From SAR202 cluster bacterium (GTDB lineage Bacteria; Chloroflexota; Dehalococcoidia; Lucifugimonadales; VGZY01): 41,018 nt of DNA. Each line of letters starts with the position of its first letter. Position 1 is the stretch's first letter. The notes below the pieces were generated by a model, which made no database searches, was not told the DNA's origin, and saw nothing but the letters and a program-made list of their open reading frames with translations. The position numbers and the translations under genes are program-made. Of the stretch, positions 20,361 through 28,058 are shown piece after piece. Where the stretch lies: contig VGZY01000020.1 in assembly GCA_016872355.1 (NCBI GenBank), forward strand, positions 1 through 41,018. The letters run 5' to 3'.

Positions 20361-20579
20361 GGCGCAGAGCGGAGACGCAGAGAAACGCAAAGTTAAGACA
20401 AGGGTGGGGCCGTGTTGTGGTAGCACGGGCATTCGTAGGGGCGTTCTATGAACGCCCTCGTTGACGTGGAATTCGGTTGATGGAACCGCAATAGTAACCA
20501 ACATGGGCGTTCATAGAACGCCCCTACGTTACATTATCCTCTACCTTTCTCTGCGTCATCGCCTCTGCGTCCTCTGCGC
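20361..20579. repeat. Inverted repeat of 'CGCAGAG' units enclosing a double-hairpin element
   Basis: 20361-20388 (GCGCAGAGCGGAGACGCAGA...) is the imperfect reverse complement of 20546-20579 (...CTCTGCGTCCTCTGCGC). The double-hairpin element at 20435-20527 sits between the arms. The whole occupies the gap between pirin and rtcB, which contains no gene. Confidence 0.6.
20435..20527. repeat. TA-bounded double-hairpin repeat, copy 1
   Basis: 93 bp with perfect 23-bp terminal inverted repeats (20435-20457 and 20505-20527). Each arm is itself a hairpin (GGGCGTTC-TAT-GAACGCCC type). The ends read TA-GGGGCG...CGCCCC-TA. The second copy is at 40060-40153. Confidence 0.85.
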
Positions 20580-20587
20580 TTAATCTC

Positions 20588-22045
20588 CTATCCCTTAATC
20601 ACCCCGAGCGGCCGTAGCCGGGCCACGTGCTTGCAGAGGCCTGCGCCGGCGGAGACGCGGACGACATCTTCCACGTCCTTGTACGCGGCGGGGGCTTCCT
20701 CCGCGAGGGACTCCCAGCTATTGGCCTGTGCGATGATGCCCTGGTCCTCCAGCTCCTTGCGGATGTCGCGGCCCTTGAGGAGCTTCTTGGCCTGCGTGCG
20801 GCTCTCCAGGCGGCCGGCGCCGTGGCAGGTGGAGCCGAAGGTGAGGCCCATCGCGCGAGGGTCGCCGACGGCGACGAACGAGTAGCGGCCCATGTCTCCG
20901 GGGATGAAGACGGGCTGGCCCACCTTGCGATACTTTTCCGGGATGTCCGGGTGGCCGGCTGGGAAGGAGCGCGTCGCGCCCTTGCGGTGGACGCAGAGCT
21001 TCGTGAGCTTGCCTTCCACCATGTGCTTCTCAATCTTCGCCATGTTGTGGCTGACGTCGTAGACCTGGCGCATCCCCATCTCTATCCACGACTTGCCGAA
21101 GACCTGCTCGAACGACGTGCGCGCCCAGTGGGCGATGCACTGGCGGTTGGCCCAGGCGAAGTTGGCGGAGGCGTTCATCGCGCGCAGGTACTCCTGGCCC
21201 TCCGGCGAGGTCACCGGCGCGGAGGCGAGCTGTCGGTCAGGGATCTCGATCTTGTAGCGCTTCGTCGCCGCCTCCAGGACGCGGAGGGAGTCCGTGCACA
21301 CCTGGTGGCCGAGGCCGCGCGAGCCGGTGTGGATGAGGACCGTGACCTGACTCTTCTCGTGGATGCCCATCGCAGCGGCGGCCGTCTTGTCGAAGACCTC
21401 GTCCACGGCCTGCACCTCAAGGAAGTGGTTGCCGGAGCCGAGAGTGCCGAGCTGCGGGCCGCCACGCTCCTTGGGGCGGTCGCCCACGGCCTCAGGGTCG
21501 GCGTGGCCCATCGCGCCGCGCTCCTCGGTGACTTCGATATCCGCAGGGTCGCCGTAGCCCTGCGAGACGGCCCACGACGCGCCCTGGTTGAGGATGCGGT
21601 CGATCTCCCGGATACTCAGCTTCAGCTTGCCCTTGCCGCCGACGCCGGTGTCTATCTCCCGGTAGAGGACGTTCACCAGCTCCCGGAGCCTGGGGCGCAC
21701 CTCGTCCTCGGTCAGGTCCGTGCGGAGGAGGCGGACGCCGCAGTTGATGTCGAAACCGACGCCGCCGGGGGAGACGACGCCGTCGCCGTCTGCGAGGGTG
21801 GCCGCGACGCCGCCGATGGGGAAGCCGTAGCCCCAGTGAATGTCCGGCATCGCCATCGAGTGGCCGACGATCCCCGGCAGGCACGCGACGTTCGCCACCT
21901 GGTCGATGGACGGGTCCTCCTTCATGACCTCCAGCAGCTTGTCGTCCGCGAAGATCATGCCGGGGACGCGCATGCCGGGCTTGTAGGTCCTGGGCAGGAG
22001 CCAGCGGTTCTCGTCGATGCGGGTAAGGACGTTTTTCCAGTTCAT
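20588..22045 (-). CDS. rtcB: RtcB-type RNA ligase
   Basis: 485 residues, the full RtcB length. RtcB joins 2',3'-cyclic-phosphate or 3'-phosphate RNA ends to 5'-OH ends using GTP and Mn, in tRNA or RNA repair. Visible key residues are Cys102 in 'DINCGVRLLRTD' (Mn ligand), His207 in 'GSGNHFLE', 'VLIHTGSRGLGHQV' (~236-249), 'VHRKGATRSFPAGH' (352-365) and the guanylylated His408 in 'STCHGAGR'. 'PIGGVAA' and 'GGVGFDINCG' precede the active site. It stands alone, divergent from the racemase-fold gene; no archease or RtcA neighbour is present. The ATG has no strong ribosome site. Confidence 0.95.
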   Translation of the reverse strand: MNWKNVLTRIDENRWLLPRTYKPGMRVPGMIFADDKLLEVMKEDPSIDQVANVACLPGIVGHSMAMPDIHWGYGFPIGGVAATLADGDGVVSPGGVGFDINCGVRLLRTDLTEDEVRPRLRELVNVLYREIDTGVGGKGKLKLSIREIDRILNQGASWAVSQGYGDPADIEVTEERGAMGHADPEAVGDRPKERGGPQLGTLGSGNHFLEVQAVDEVFDKTAAAAMGIHEKSQVTVLIHTGSRGLGHQVCTDSLRVLEAATKRYKIEIPDRQLASAPVTSPEGQEYLRAMNASANFAWANRQCIAHWARTSFEQVFGKSWIEMGMRQVYDVSHNMAKIEKHMVEGKLTKLCVHRKGATRSFPAGHPDIPEKYRKVGQPVFIPGDMGRYSFVAVGDPRAMGLTFGSTCHGAGRLESRTQAKKLLKGRDIRKELEDQGIIAQANSWESLAEEAPAAYKDVEDVVRVSAGAGLCKHVARLRPLGVIKG

Positions 22046-22177
22046 AAGAACAGGTTAACATATTCGCTACACAGCCCTGATAGACTCCCTTATGCCGTTG
22101 TGCTATTCTGCCTTAGGCCATGCGCTCCATGCGCGGGCCTTTTGCGGACTACACGCCTCACAGGAGCGAACTTCTTA

Positions 22178-23287
22178 ATGGAACGCCCGATTTTCAAGCC
22201 GGTCGGCACGCCGGTAGAGCAGCTGGATACGCCGAGCCTCATCGTTAATATTGAGGCTCTCGAGAGCAACATTGCCGCCATGGCCGGCTTCTTCAAGGAC
22301 AAAAAGGCGAAGCTCCGTCCCCACATTGAGGTGCACCGCACGCCCGCCATCGCCCACAAGCAGCTTGCCGCGGGCGGCACCGTGGGCGGCATAGCCGTCT
22401 CCACCGTGGGGCAGGGCGAAGTATTCGCACAGAGCGGCTTTACAGACGTCTTCGTCGGAAACGTGATCGTAACCGGGCCCAAGATCGCCCGCCTTTGCGC
22501 CCTCGCCAGGCAGGCGAAAGTAACCGTGGCGGTCGACAGCCTCAAAAACGTCGGAGACCTTTCGGAGGCCGCTGTAGCCAACGGGGTGATGCTCAATGTG
22601 GTCGTCTATGTCCACACGCGCGTTAACTTGCTCGGCGTGGAGCCCGGCAAGCCTGCCGTGGACCTCGCGAGGGCCATTAAGAGCGCCCCTGGCCTAAACT
22701 TTGCGGGCCTGATGTCCTACGAGGGCCGAATCCTCCCGGAGAACGGCAACGACCCCGTTGCCGAGTCAAAGAAGTGGGCGCAGGTGGTCCTGGATACACG
22801 GCAGGACATCGAAAAGGCGGGAATCAAGGTAGATGTCGTTAGCCTGGGCAACACCTCCAACTACCAGACGGTCGCCGCCATGCCAGGCGTGACGGAGGTC
22901 CCCGCCGGAACGTATGCCCTGATGGACGCCCGCTATGCCGGCAAGGTGCCGCAGTTCAAGTCCGCCGCCAAGGTGCTCTGCACCGTGACGAGCCTGCCCG
23001 AACCCGGCCTGATTATCACCGACGGCGGCCAGAAGACCATCGGCGCGGACACGGGGCTCCCGGCGATCGACAACGTTCCCACCTACCGCGTGAAGGGCCT
23101 CAGCGCCGAGCACGGCAGCATCTTCGCCGACCACGCCGTCACCGCCAAATTCAAGCTCGGCGACAAGGTATGGGTCACCCCGTTCGACATGGGGACCTGC
23201 GCCAATTTGCACGACTATATCTTTGCCGCGCGTAACGGGAAACTTGAGGCCGTTTGGAATGTGCAGGCGCGCGGCCACTACAGGTAA
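22178..23287 (+). CDS. D-threonine aldolase/alanine racemase-fold paralog lacking the PLP lysine
   Basis: 369 residues from ATG at 22178, with AGGAG about 12 bases upstream. An open frame extending to 20627 runs antisense to rtcB and is spurious. It has the fold-type III (alanine racemase N-domain) TIM barrel plus C-terminal beta domain of D-threonine aldolase and D-serine dehydratase (Dsd1). The usual 'RPHxKxHK' motif reads 'RPHIEVHR': the position of the Schiff-base Lys is Glu51 and the second Lys is Arg54. The rest of the fold is intact, including 'SLGNTSNYQTV', 'EVPAGTYALMD' and the C-terminal 'GDKVWVTPFDMGTCANLHD'. The tandem paralog that follows has the Lys. It may be a non-PLP or non-catalytic partner; that is inference. 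Confidence 0.8.
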   Translation: MERPIFKPVGTPVEQLDTPSLIVNIEALESNIAAMAGFFKDKKAKLRPHIEVHRTPAIAHKQLAAGGTVGGIAVSTVGQGEVFAQSGFTDVFVGNVIVTGPKIARLCALARQAKVTVAVDSLKNVGDLSEAAVANGVMLNVVVYVHTRVNLLGVEPGKPAVDLARAIKSAPGLNFAGLMSYEGRILPENGNDPVAESKKWAQVVLDTRQDIEKAGIKVDVVSLGNTSNYQTVAAMPGVTEVPAGTYALMDARYAGKVPQFKSAAKVLCTVTSLPEPGLIITDGGQKTIGADTGLPAIDNVPTYRVKGLSAEHGSIFADHAVTAKFKLGDKVWVTPFDMGTCANLHDYIFAARNGKLEAVWNVQARGHYR

Positions 23288-23354
23288 GACCGTTCCCGCG
23301 GGGGAGTCTAGATGAACGCCCCCTTTTGAATCCGCATACGCAACGGAGAGCACA

Positions 23355-24458
23355 ATGCCCGCAGAGTACAGGCCCGCAATCGGCACACCGGTATCCCATC
23401 TCGACACACCTTGCCTGGTGGTCGACCTGGACGCATTCGAGCACAACCTGAACATCATCGCGGACACGTACCGCGACAGCGTCTGCAAGATGCGCCAGCA
23501 CACCAAGAACATCAAGAGCCCCGCGCTGGCCCACAAGCAGATCCGCGCCGGCGGCACGCTGAACGGCGTGTGCACCGCCAAGGTCTCGGAGGCTGAGGTA
23601 ATGGTGCAGGGCGGTGTGCATGATATTCTGATCCCGAACAACGTCGTCACCCGTGAGAAGATCGCCCGCCTCTGCGCCCTGGCAAAGGAGGGCGACATGA
23701 AAGTCTGCGTGGACAACACCGAGAACGTGCGCACGATCTCGGACGTGGCTGAGGAGTGGGGCGTAAAGATCGGCGTGCTGATCGAGGTGGACACGTCCAT
23801 GGGGCGCGGCGGCATTCGCAACGTGGCGCAAGGCGTGGAGATTGCGAAGCTCGCTTCCAAACTGCCTGGCGTTGCGTTCAAGGGCGTGATGAGCCACCAG
23901 AGCGTCCAGGGGAAGCCGGACCGCGAGACACGCGTCATCGAGGCGCACAAGTGGATCAAGAAGGTGATGGTCGTCAAGGACGCCATCGAGGCGGAGGGCA
24001 TTCCCGTCGAGATGGTCTCCAGCGGAGAGACCTTCTGCTACGACATATGCACGGAGATACCGGGCGTGACGGAGGTTGAGGGCGGGACGTACGCCCTGAT
24101 GTCCACCGGCTTCAGCTACATGACGGAGTTCAAGATCGCCGGCAAGGTCATGGGCACGATCGTCAGCACGCCGCGCCCCGGCGTGGCCATCGGCGACGTC
24201 GGCGTGCACGCCATGGCCGGCCCCAGCGGCATGGTCCCCACCGTGGACGGCCTCCCCGTGGTTACCGTAGAGTCGATCCACGACGACCACATCGTCCTCA
24301 AGACGGACGGCAAGACCCAGCTTGTCATCGGCGACAAGTTCATGCTGCTGCCGGCCCACCAGGACATGCTTGTCAACCGCTGGGACCAGTTCATCGCCTT
24401 CCGGAACGGCAAAGTGGAAGAGGTCTGGGACATCCCCGGCCGCGGCTGCTTCCACTAG
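23355..24458 (+). CDS. D-threonine aldolase-like PLP enzyme (fold type III)
   Basis: 367 residues; ATG preceded by GGAGAG. Same family as the gene just upstream, which it follows by 67 bases. Here the motif 'RQHTKNIKSPALAHKQ' keeps Lys51, the expected PLP lysine, although the His of the 'KxHK' signature is Ile53. Other landmarks are 'VEVDTSMGRGGIRN', 'SSGETFCYDI' (phosphate-binding loop), 'EVEGGTYALMSTGF' and the C-terminal 'GDKFMLLPAHQDMLVNRWD', whose His-x-Cys metal site is replaced by 'HQD'. Likely reactions are D-amino-acid or 3-hydroxy-D-amino-acid cleavage or dehydration. The pair may function as a heterodimer, which is inference. Confidence 0.82.
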   Translation: MPAEYRPAIGTPVSHLDTPCLVVDLDAFEHNLNIIADTYRDSVCKMRQHTKNIKSPALAHKQIRAGGTLNGVCTAKVSEAEVMVQGGVHDILIPNNVVTREKIARLCALAKEGDMKVCVDNTENVRTISDVAEEWGVKIGVLIEVDTSMGRGGIRNVAQGVEIAKLASKLPGVAFKGVMSHQSVQGKPDRETRVIEAHKWIKKVMVVKDAIEAEGIPVEMVSSGETFCYDICTEIPGVTEVEGGTYALMSTGFSYMTEFKIAGKVMGTIVSTPRPGVAIGDVGVHAMAGPSGMVPTVDGLPVVTVESIHDDHIVLKTDGKTQLVIGDKFMLLPAHQDMLVNRWDQFIAFRNGKVEEVWDIPGRGCFH

Positions 24459-24520
24459 GGAGTGCAGGGGCGGGAGGTGTCGCCGCTCCGAGCGACAGAT
24501 TGGGTGGCGGCCCTTTTCTT

Positions 24521-24572
24521 TCTCCCCCTTTGATGGGGGAGATGTCAGCTCTTTGGCTGACAGAGAGGGTGA
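24521..24572 (+). repeat. Palindromic repeat family 2, copy A
   Basis: TCTCCCCCTTTGATGGGGGA followed by GATGTCAGCTCTTTGGCTGACAG and AGAGGGTG: two successive hairpins. A close copy lies at 38011-38060 and an inverted one at 35833-35888. Confidence 0.8.
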
Positions 24573-24608
24573 TCGGGGAGGTGGTGTGGCGGGGGTGTCT
24601 CGGATTTC

Positions 24609-24707
24609 GTAGGGGCAATCCCACCGTGGTTGCCCCGGCTGTTGGATCGATGACCCAGGCTGTTGGGCCGATCCCCGCCCCGGGTAGGCACAGTGGCCTA
24701 CCCCTAC
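24609..24707 (+). repeat. TA-bounded double-hairpin repeat, second subtype copy A
   Basis: Begins GTAGGGGCAATCCC with a hairpin closing on GGTTGCCCC and ends with a second hairpin (GGGTAGGC...GGCCTACCC) before CTACG. A diverged copy of equal length is at 38090-38187. Confidence 0.75.
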
Positions 24708-25060
24708 GTTCGGCAGCGAGCGGGAGCCAAGGCATTGAGCCGAACAGCCGCCCTCACCGGTCCGCAAAGCCGGACTCTCCCGCGGAGCCGGGAGAGGAAC
24801 TATGCAAGCAGCAGAACAGCCAGCACCCTCACCAGCCGCCGCGAGTCTGCCTTCACTAGGGACTCGCTATGCGCTGAACATCGGTCTCCTGGAATGCTTC
24901 AATGTCCGCGAAGGCGGACATCCGGCGAGAGATTCGCGACAGCGAACCGCCGCCCTCAGCGGCGAATTTATTCGGCCAGGTTCTCGTTGTGCTGACGTCC
25001 TTGTTCGCCGAGGCCCGAGCCCTGGGTGGACGCGGTGCTTTGCCCGCGCCGCCCGCGCCT

Positions 25061-25810
25061 CTAGTGGAAGTACCGCCCCGAGTCCACCACGATGTTCTGG
25101 CCCGTCACGCTGTCCGTCTTGCAGAATTCCACCACGAGTGACGCCACGTCGTCCTTTTCAGCGGGGCGCTTGAGTAGCGACGACTCGATGGAGCGCTTCT
25201 GCGCCTCAGGCGGGAGGTTGCCGGTCATGCGCGTCTCCGTCATGTAGCCGGGGGAGACGCAGTTCACCAGCACGTCGGGCGCCAGGCTGACGGACATGCA
25301 CCGCGTGAGGTGGTTCAGCGCGGCCTTGGATACGGCGTAGGCGATTGACGAGCCGGAGGGGTAGAAGCCGGCGACGGACGACACGTTGACGATGCGCCCG
25401 GACTTCTGCTTCTTCATGTGCGGCGCGACGGCCTTGGTGCACAGGAACGGTCCCGTCACGTTGGTCGTCTGTATCTTGTTCCAGTCGTCCAGAGTCAGCG
25501 CGTCGAGGTCCGTGAACGGGATCCACTTGTTGTACGCGGCGTCATTGACCAGGATGTCAACCTTGCCGAGCCTTTTGACCACCGCCGCCACCATGGCGTT
25601 CACCTGCGCCTGGTCGGTCACGTCGCACTGGAACGCCTCGGCCCTGACGCCCTTCTGCGCCAGATCCTTTGCGAAGACCGTAGCGGCGTCCTTGCTGGTC
25701 GCGTAGACCACTGCAATATCCGCGCCCTGCTCGGCCAGCGCCAGGCAGATGCGCTTGCCCAGGCCGCCGCTCCCTCCCGTGACGACGGCGACCGTACCCT
25801 TCAGCTCCAT
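25061..25810 (-). CDS. Short-chain dehydrogenase/reductase
   Basis: 249 residues, the classical SDR size; ATG with AGGAGGA upstream. Cofactor motif 'TGGSGGLG' (11-18), acidic 'CDVTDQAQV' (62-70), 'NDAAY' in place of the usual NNAG (89-93), and the catalytic Ser144/Ser145, Tyr158 and Lys162 ('YAVSK'). The sequence resembles 3-oxoacyl-ACP reductase and sugar/alcohol dehydrogenase relatives. The substrate is not predictable. It is a single gene on the minus strand, separated from the sulfur-carrier operon by a terminator at 25947-25987. Confidence 0.9.
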   Translation of the reverse strand: MELKGTVAVVTGGSGGLGKRICLALAEQGADIAVVYATSKDAATVFAKDLAQKGVRAEAFQCDVTDQAQVNAMVAAVVKRLGKVDILVNDAAYNKWIPFTDLDALTLDDWNKIQTTNVTGPFLCTKAVAPHMKKQKSGRIVNVSSVAGFYPSGSSIAYAVSKAALNHLTRCMSVSLAPDVLVNCVSPGYMTETRMTGNLPPEAQKRSIESSLLKRPAEKDDVASLVVEFCKTDSVTGQNIVVDSGRYFH

Positions 25811-25946
25811 TGGTGTCCTCCTGCGTGCCCCTGTGTGCTTTGTGCACGCCGGATTATACCACCGCTACCGGGCCTCCACCGCCTCCGGCTCAGGCGACCT
25901 TCTCATCGCGCGTTCGGGCCTTTGAGCCCACCACGAGGCCGGCCGC

Positions 25947-25987
25947 AAAAAAAAGAGGCCGTGGGCGCCCACGCCCACGACCTCTTT
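25947..25987 (-). terminator. Rho-independent terminator of the thrC-NIL-moaD operon
   Basis: On the minus strand AAAGAGG-T-CGTGGGCG folds with CGCCCACG-G-CCTCTTT (15 pairs and one mismatch) and runs into eight T (complement of 25947-25954). It lies 40 bases after the sulfur-carrier stop codon. A small AT-rich repeat of TAATTCGTAATT units lies between (about 25991-26024). Confidence 0.9.
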
Positions 25988-26026
25988 GTCAAAATTCGTA
26001 ATTCCTAATTTGTAATTCGTAATTTC

Positions 26027-26305
26027 CTACGCGCCGCCCGCCACTGCCGGCACCACGCTGACCTCGTCTCCTGCCTTGAGACCGGTGTTGATGCCCTGGA
26101 GGAAGCGCACGTCTTCACCGTTGACGTAGATGTTGACGAAGTTGCGCAGGTTACCGGTGTCGTCGCAGAGCCGTTCCTTGATGCCGGGGTACTGGGTCTC
26201 CAGCGAGGAAATCACCTTCTGAAGGGTGTCTCCCTCCACCCTGACCTTGTCCTGGCCCTTGGTAATCCGGCGGAGAGGCGTTGGGATCCTCACCATTACG
26301 CTCAT
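26027..26305 (-). CDS. MoaD/ThiS-like sulfur-carrier protein ending Gly-Gly-Ala
   Basis: 92 residues; the ATG at 26303-26305 has GGAGGAC 9-10 bases upstream, so the longer 105-residue frame is rejected. It has a beta-grasp fold with 'IPTPLRRITKGQDKVRVEG', 'YPGIKERLCDDTGNLRNFVNIYVNGEDVRFLQG' and 'LKAGDEVSVVPAVAGGA', typical of MoaD-like carriers. Carriers are activated at a C-terminal Gly-Gly as adenylate and then thiocarboxylate. Here one Ala follows the Gly-Gly, so a peptidase must remove it first, as described for HcyS of Wolinella (HcyD) and comparable to QbsE/QbsD. It is the last gene of the threonine-synthase-NIL operon, which suggests sulfur delivery to an amino acid. It could also be an ordinary molybdopterin carrier, but no moa genes are near. 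Confidence 0.85.
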   Translation of the reverse strand: MSVMVRIPTPLRRITKGQDKVRVEGDTLQKVISSLETQYPGIKERLCDDTGNLRNFVNIYVNGEDVRFLQGINTGLKAGDEVSVVPAVAGGA

Positions 26306-26333
26306 TTTCGAAAGTCCTCCAGTCGTCAAATTA

Positions 26334-26579
26334 CTATCCTTCAACCATATCGCCCGAGACAGGATCGATCCTGACGCCGGTCGATCCTACCCATTCGAGC
26401 GCCTTTGTGATTTCATCCTCTTCGCCCTCCATCTCGAGGACGACCCAGCCCTGGTCTTCCCGCACGTCCGCCCTGCGGATGTTAGTTACAACGTCGAACT
26501 TGCGGCCGAGCACGTAGATCACCGGCTCCGTGATGAGCTCCGTTGAGAACGTGAACTTGACGCGTCTCCTTGTCTTCAT
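26334..26579 (-). CDS. NIL-domain protein
   Basis: 81 residues forming a single NIL domain: 'VKFTFSTELITEPVIYVLGRKFDVVTNIRRADV' followed by 'GWVVLEMEGEEDEITKALEWVGSTGVRIDPV'. NIL domains occur at the C-terminus of the methionine importer MetN, where they bind methionine, and with ferredoxin domains in a homocysteine-forming pathway of anaerobes. The gene lies 15 bases after the threonine synthase stop and 28 bases before the sulfur-carrier start. This context favours a role in sulfur amino-acid synthesis or sensing. No metal-binding Cys is present. Confidence 0.85.
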   Translation of the reverse strand: MKTRRRVKFTFSTELITEPVIYVLGRKFDVVTNIRRADVREDQGWVVLEMEGEEDEITKALEWVGSTGVRIDPVSGDMVEG

Positions 26580-26594
26580 GCCGCCTCGTTTGTG

Positions 26595-27824
26595 TTACTT
26601 CTTTTTCGCGGCCAACGCGGTCTGGAACGATTCGTAGTTGGGCGTGGTGTAGACCGGGTCCACCAGGTGCTCCACCGCCTCCTGCGTCTTGAGGCCGTTG
26701 CCGGTGATGTACGCCACTGTAAGCTCGTCCGGCCTGATCTTGCCCTGTTCAACGAGGCGCCGCAGGGAGGCGATCACAACGCCGCCCGCCGTCTCTGTGA
26801 ATATGCCCTCAGTCTCGGCAAGGAGTTTGATTCCCTCGGCGATTTCGTCTTCGCGGGCTGCCGCAGCGGCGCCGCCGGAGGCCTCCAGCGCCTTGAGCGA
26901 GTAGAAGCCGTCGGCAGGGTTGCCGATCGCCAGCGACTTGGCGATCGTGTTCGGCTTCACAGGCTTCACGTGGAACGAGCCCTGGTCGTAGGCCTGCACC
27001 ACCGGCGAGCACCCCTCGGCCTGCGCCACGTACATCTTCGTGTCCACGTGGTCGATGAGGCCGACCTCTTTGAACTCCTTCAAGCCCTTCCATATCTTCG
27101 TGAGAAGAGAGCCCGAGGCCACCGGCACGATGCAGTGGTCCGGCGCCTTCCACCCTAGCTGCTCCACGACTTCGTATGCGAGCGACTTGCTGCCCTCCGC
27201 ATAGTACGGGCGCATGTTGATGTTTACGAAGGCCCAGCGGTGGTTGTCCGCCAGCTCGCTGCAGAGGCGATTGACCTCGTCGTAGTTACCGTCTACCGCC
27301 ACAAGTGTAGGGCCGTAGATGGCAGCGCCGAGGATCTTGCCCTTCTCCAGGTTGGCGGGGAAGAATACGTAGGTGTTCAGTCCGGCCTTTGCGCCGTGCG
27401 CCGCCACCGCGCCCATCAGGTTTCCTGTGGACGCGCAGGCGAGCGTGTCGAACTCGAACTCTATTGCCTTTGCGGAGGCGACGGAGACGACCCTGTCCTT
27501 GAACGAGAAGGTGGGGTTGACGCTATCGTTCTTGACGTAGAGGTTGTTCAGCCCCAGCTTTCGGCCAAGGTTCTTGGCCTTGATGAGGGGTGTGAAGCCT
27601 GTCTGCATATCGACGGCGAACTTCGCGTCTACCGGAAGGAACTCGGCGTATCGCCACATCGTTCTTGGGCCATCGGATATCTTCTTCCGGCTCGTCGCCT
27701 TTGCGATCGACTGGTAGTCGTACGCTACCTCAAGGGGGCCGAAACAGAAGTCGCAGACGTATATGGGCTCAACTGGATACTCTCTGCCGCACTCGCGACA
27801 GGCAAGACCTTTTACATTAGCCAA
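26595..27824 (-). CDS. thrC: Threonine synthase-like PLP enzyme
   Basis: 409 residues from a TTG (complement of 27822-27824) with GGAGG 9-10 bases upstream; the frame is open to a GTG at 27893, but that extension lacks homology. An N-terminal zinc ribbon (Cys9, Cys12, Cys24, Cys27) precedes the fold-type II PLP domain. The PLP lysine is Lys109 in 'NPTFSFKDR', followed by 'ACASTGNLMGAVAAHGAKAG' (phosphate loop) and 'VPVASGSLLTKIWKG'. Threonine synthase converts O-phosphohomoserine to threonine. The operon partners (NIL and a sulfur carrier) allow an alternative: a relative that uses phosphohomoserine and sulfide or a thiocarboxylate to make homocysteine. No other threonine-pathway gene is adjacent. 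Confidence 0.88.
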   Translation of the reverse strand: MANVKGLACRECGREYPVEPIYVCDFCFGPLEVAYDYQSIAKATSRKKISDGPRTMWRYAEFLPVDAKFAVDMQTGFTPLIKAKNLGRKLGLNNLYVKNDSVNPTFSFKDRVVSVASAKAIEFEFDTLACASTGNLMGAVAAHGAKAGLNTYVFFPANLEKGKILGAAIYGPTLVAVDGNYDEVNRLCSELADNHRWAFVNINMRPYYAEGSKSLAYEVVEQLGWKAPDHCIVPVASGSLLTKIWKGLKEFKEVGLIDHVDTKMYVAQAEGCSPVVQAYDQGSFHVKPVKPNTIAKSLAIGNPADGFYSLKALEASGGAAAAAREDEIAEGIKLLAETEGIFTETAGGVVIASLRRLVEQGKIRPDELTVAYITGNGLKTQEAVEHLVDPVYTTPNYESFQTALAAKKK

Positions 27825-28058
27825 CTGCAACACCCTCCAAGGCTTGAAGACAGCCTCGCGGAGGCTGTGCTGAATTCGTAATGCGATATACACCCAGCAT
27901 AGGAATGGTAACGCCCACCCATGGGGGTGTCAAGGAAGCGCAGCTATACGAAATGAGATGCGGTTTGCTCCCGGAATGGTGCACAATTGGACCCGCCGGA
28001 CTTTATGCGATGACCGGTCCGCGGCATATACTAGGGATGAAACATCTGGAGGCCGAGA

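Larger units (their letters stand above)
24459..25060. other. 600-bp gene-free region made of repeats
   Basis: No supportable gene. It holds a composite repeat (24521-24707) and a hairpin of CTCTCCCG/CGGGAGAG type (about 24776-24797). The rest (24800-25060) is GC-rich sequence with short palindromic fragments and no recognisable protein. Confidence 0.6.

Noticed and set aside
20627-22177. A very long open frame antisense to rtcB, continuous with the racemase-fold gene
   Set aside because: The opposite strand encodes a complete RtcB with all catalytic residues. The antisense frame is low-complexity and His/Arg/Ala-rich, as expected from GC-rich codon bias. The true start of the plus-strand gene is ATG 22178.
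24459-25060. CRISPR array or small genes in the repeat-rich gap
   Set aside because: The repeats are palindromic, not regularly spaced, and the spacers do not fit. The small open frames are low-complexity and lack ribosome sites.
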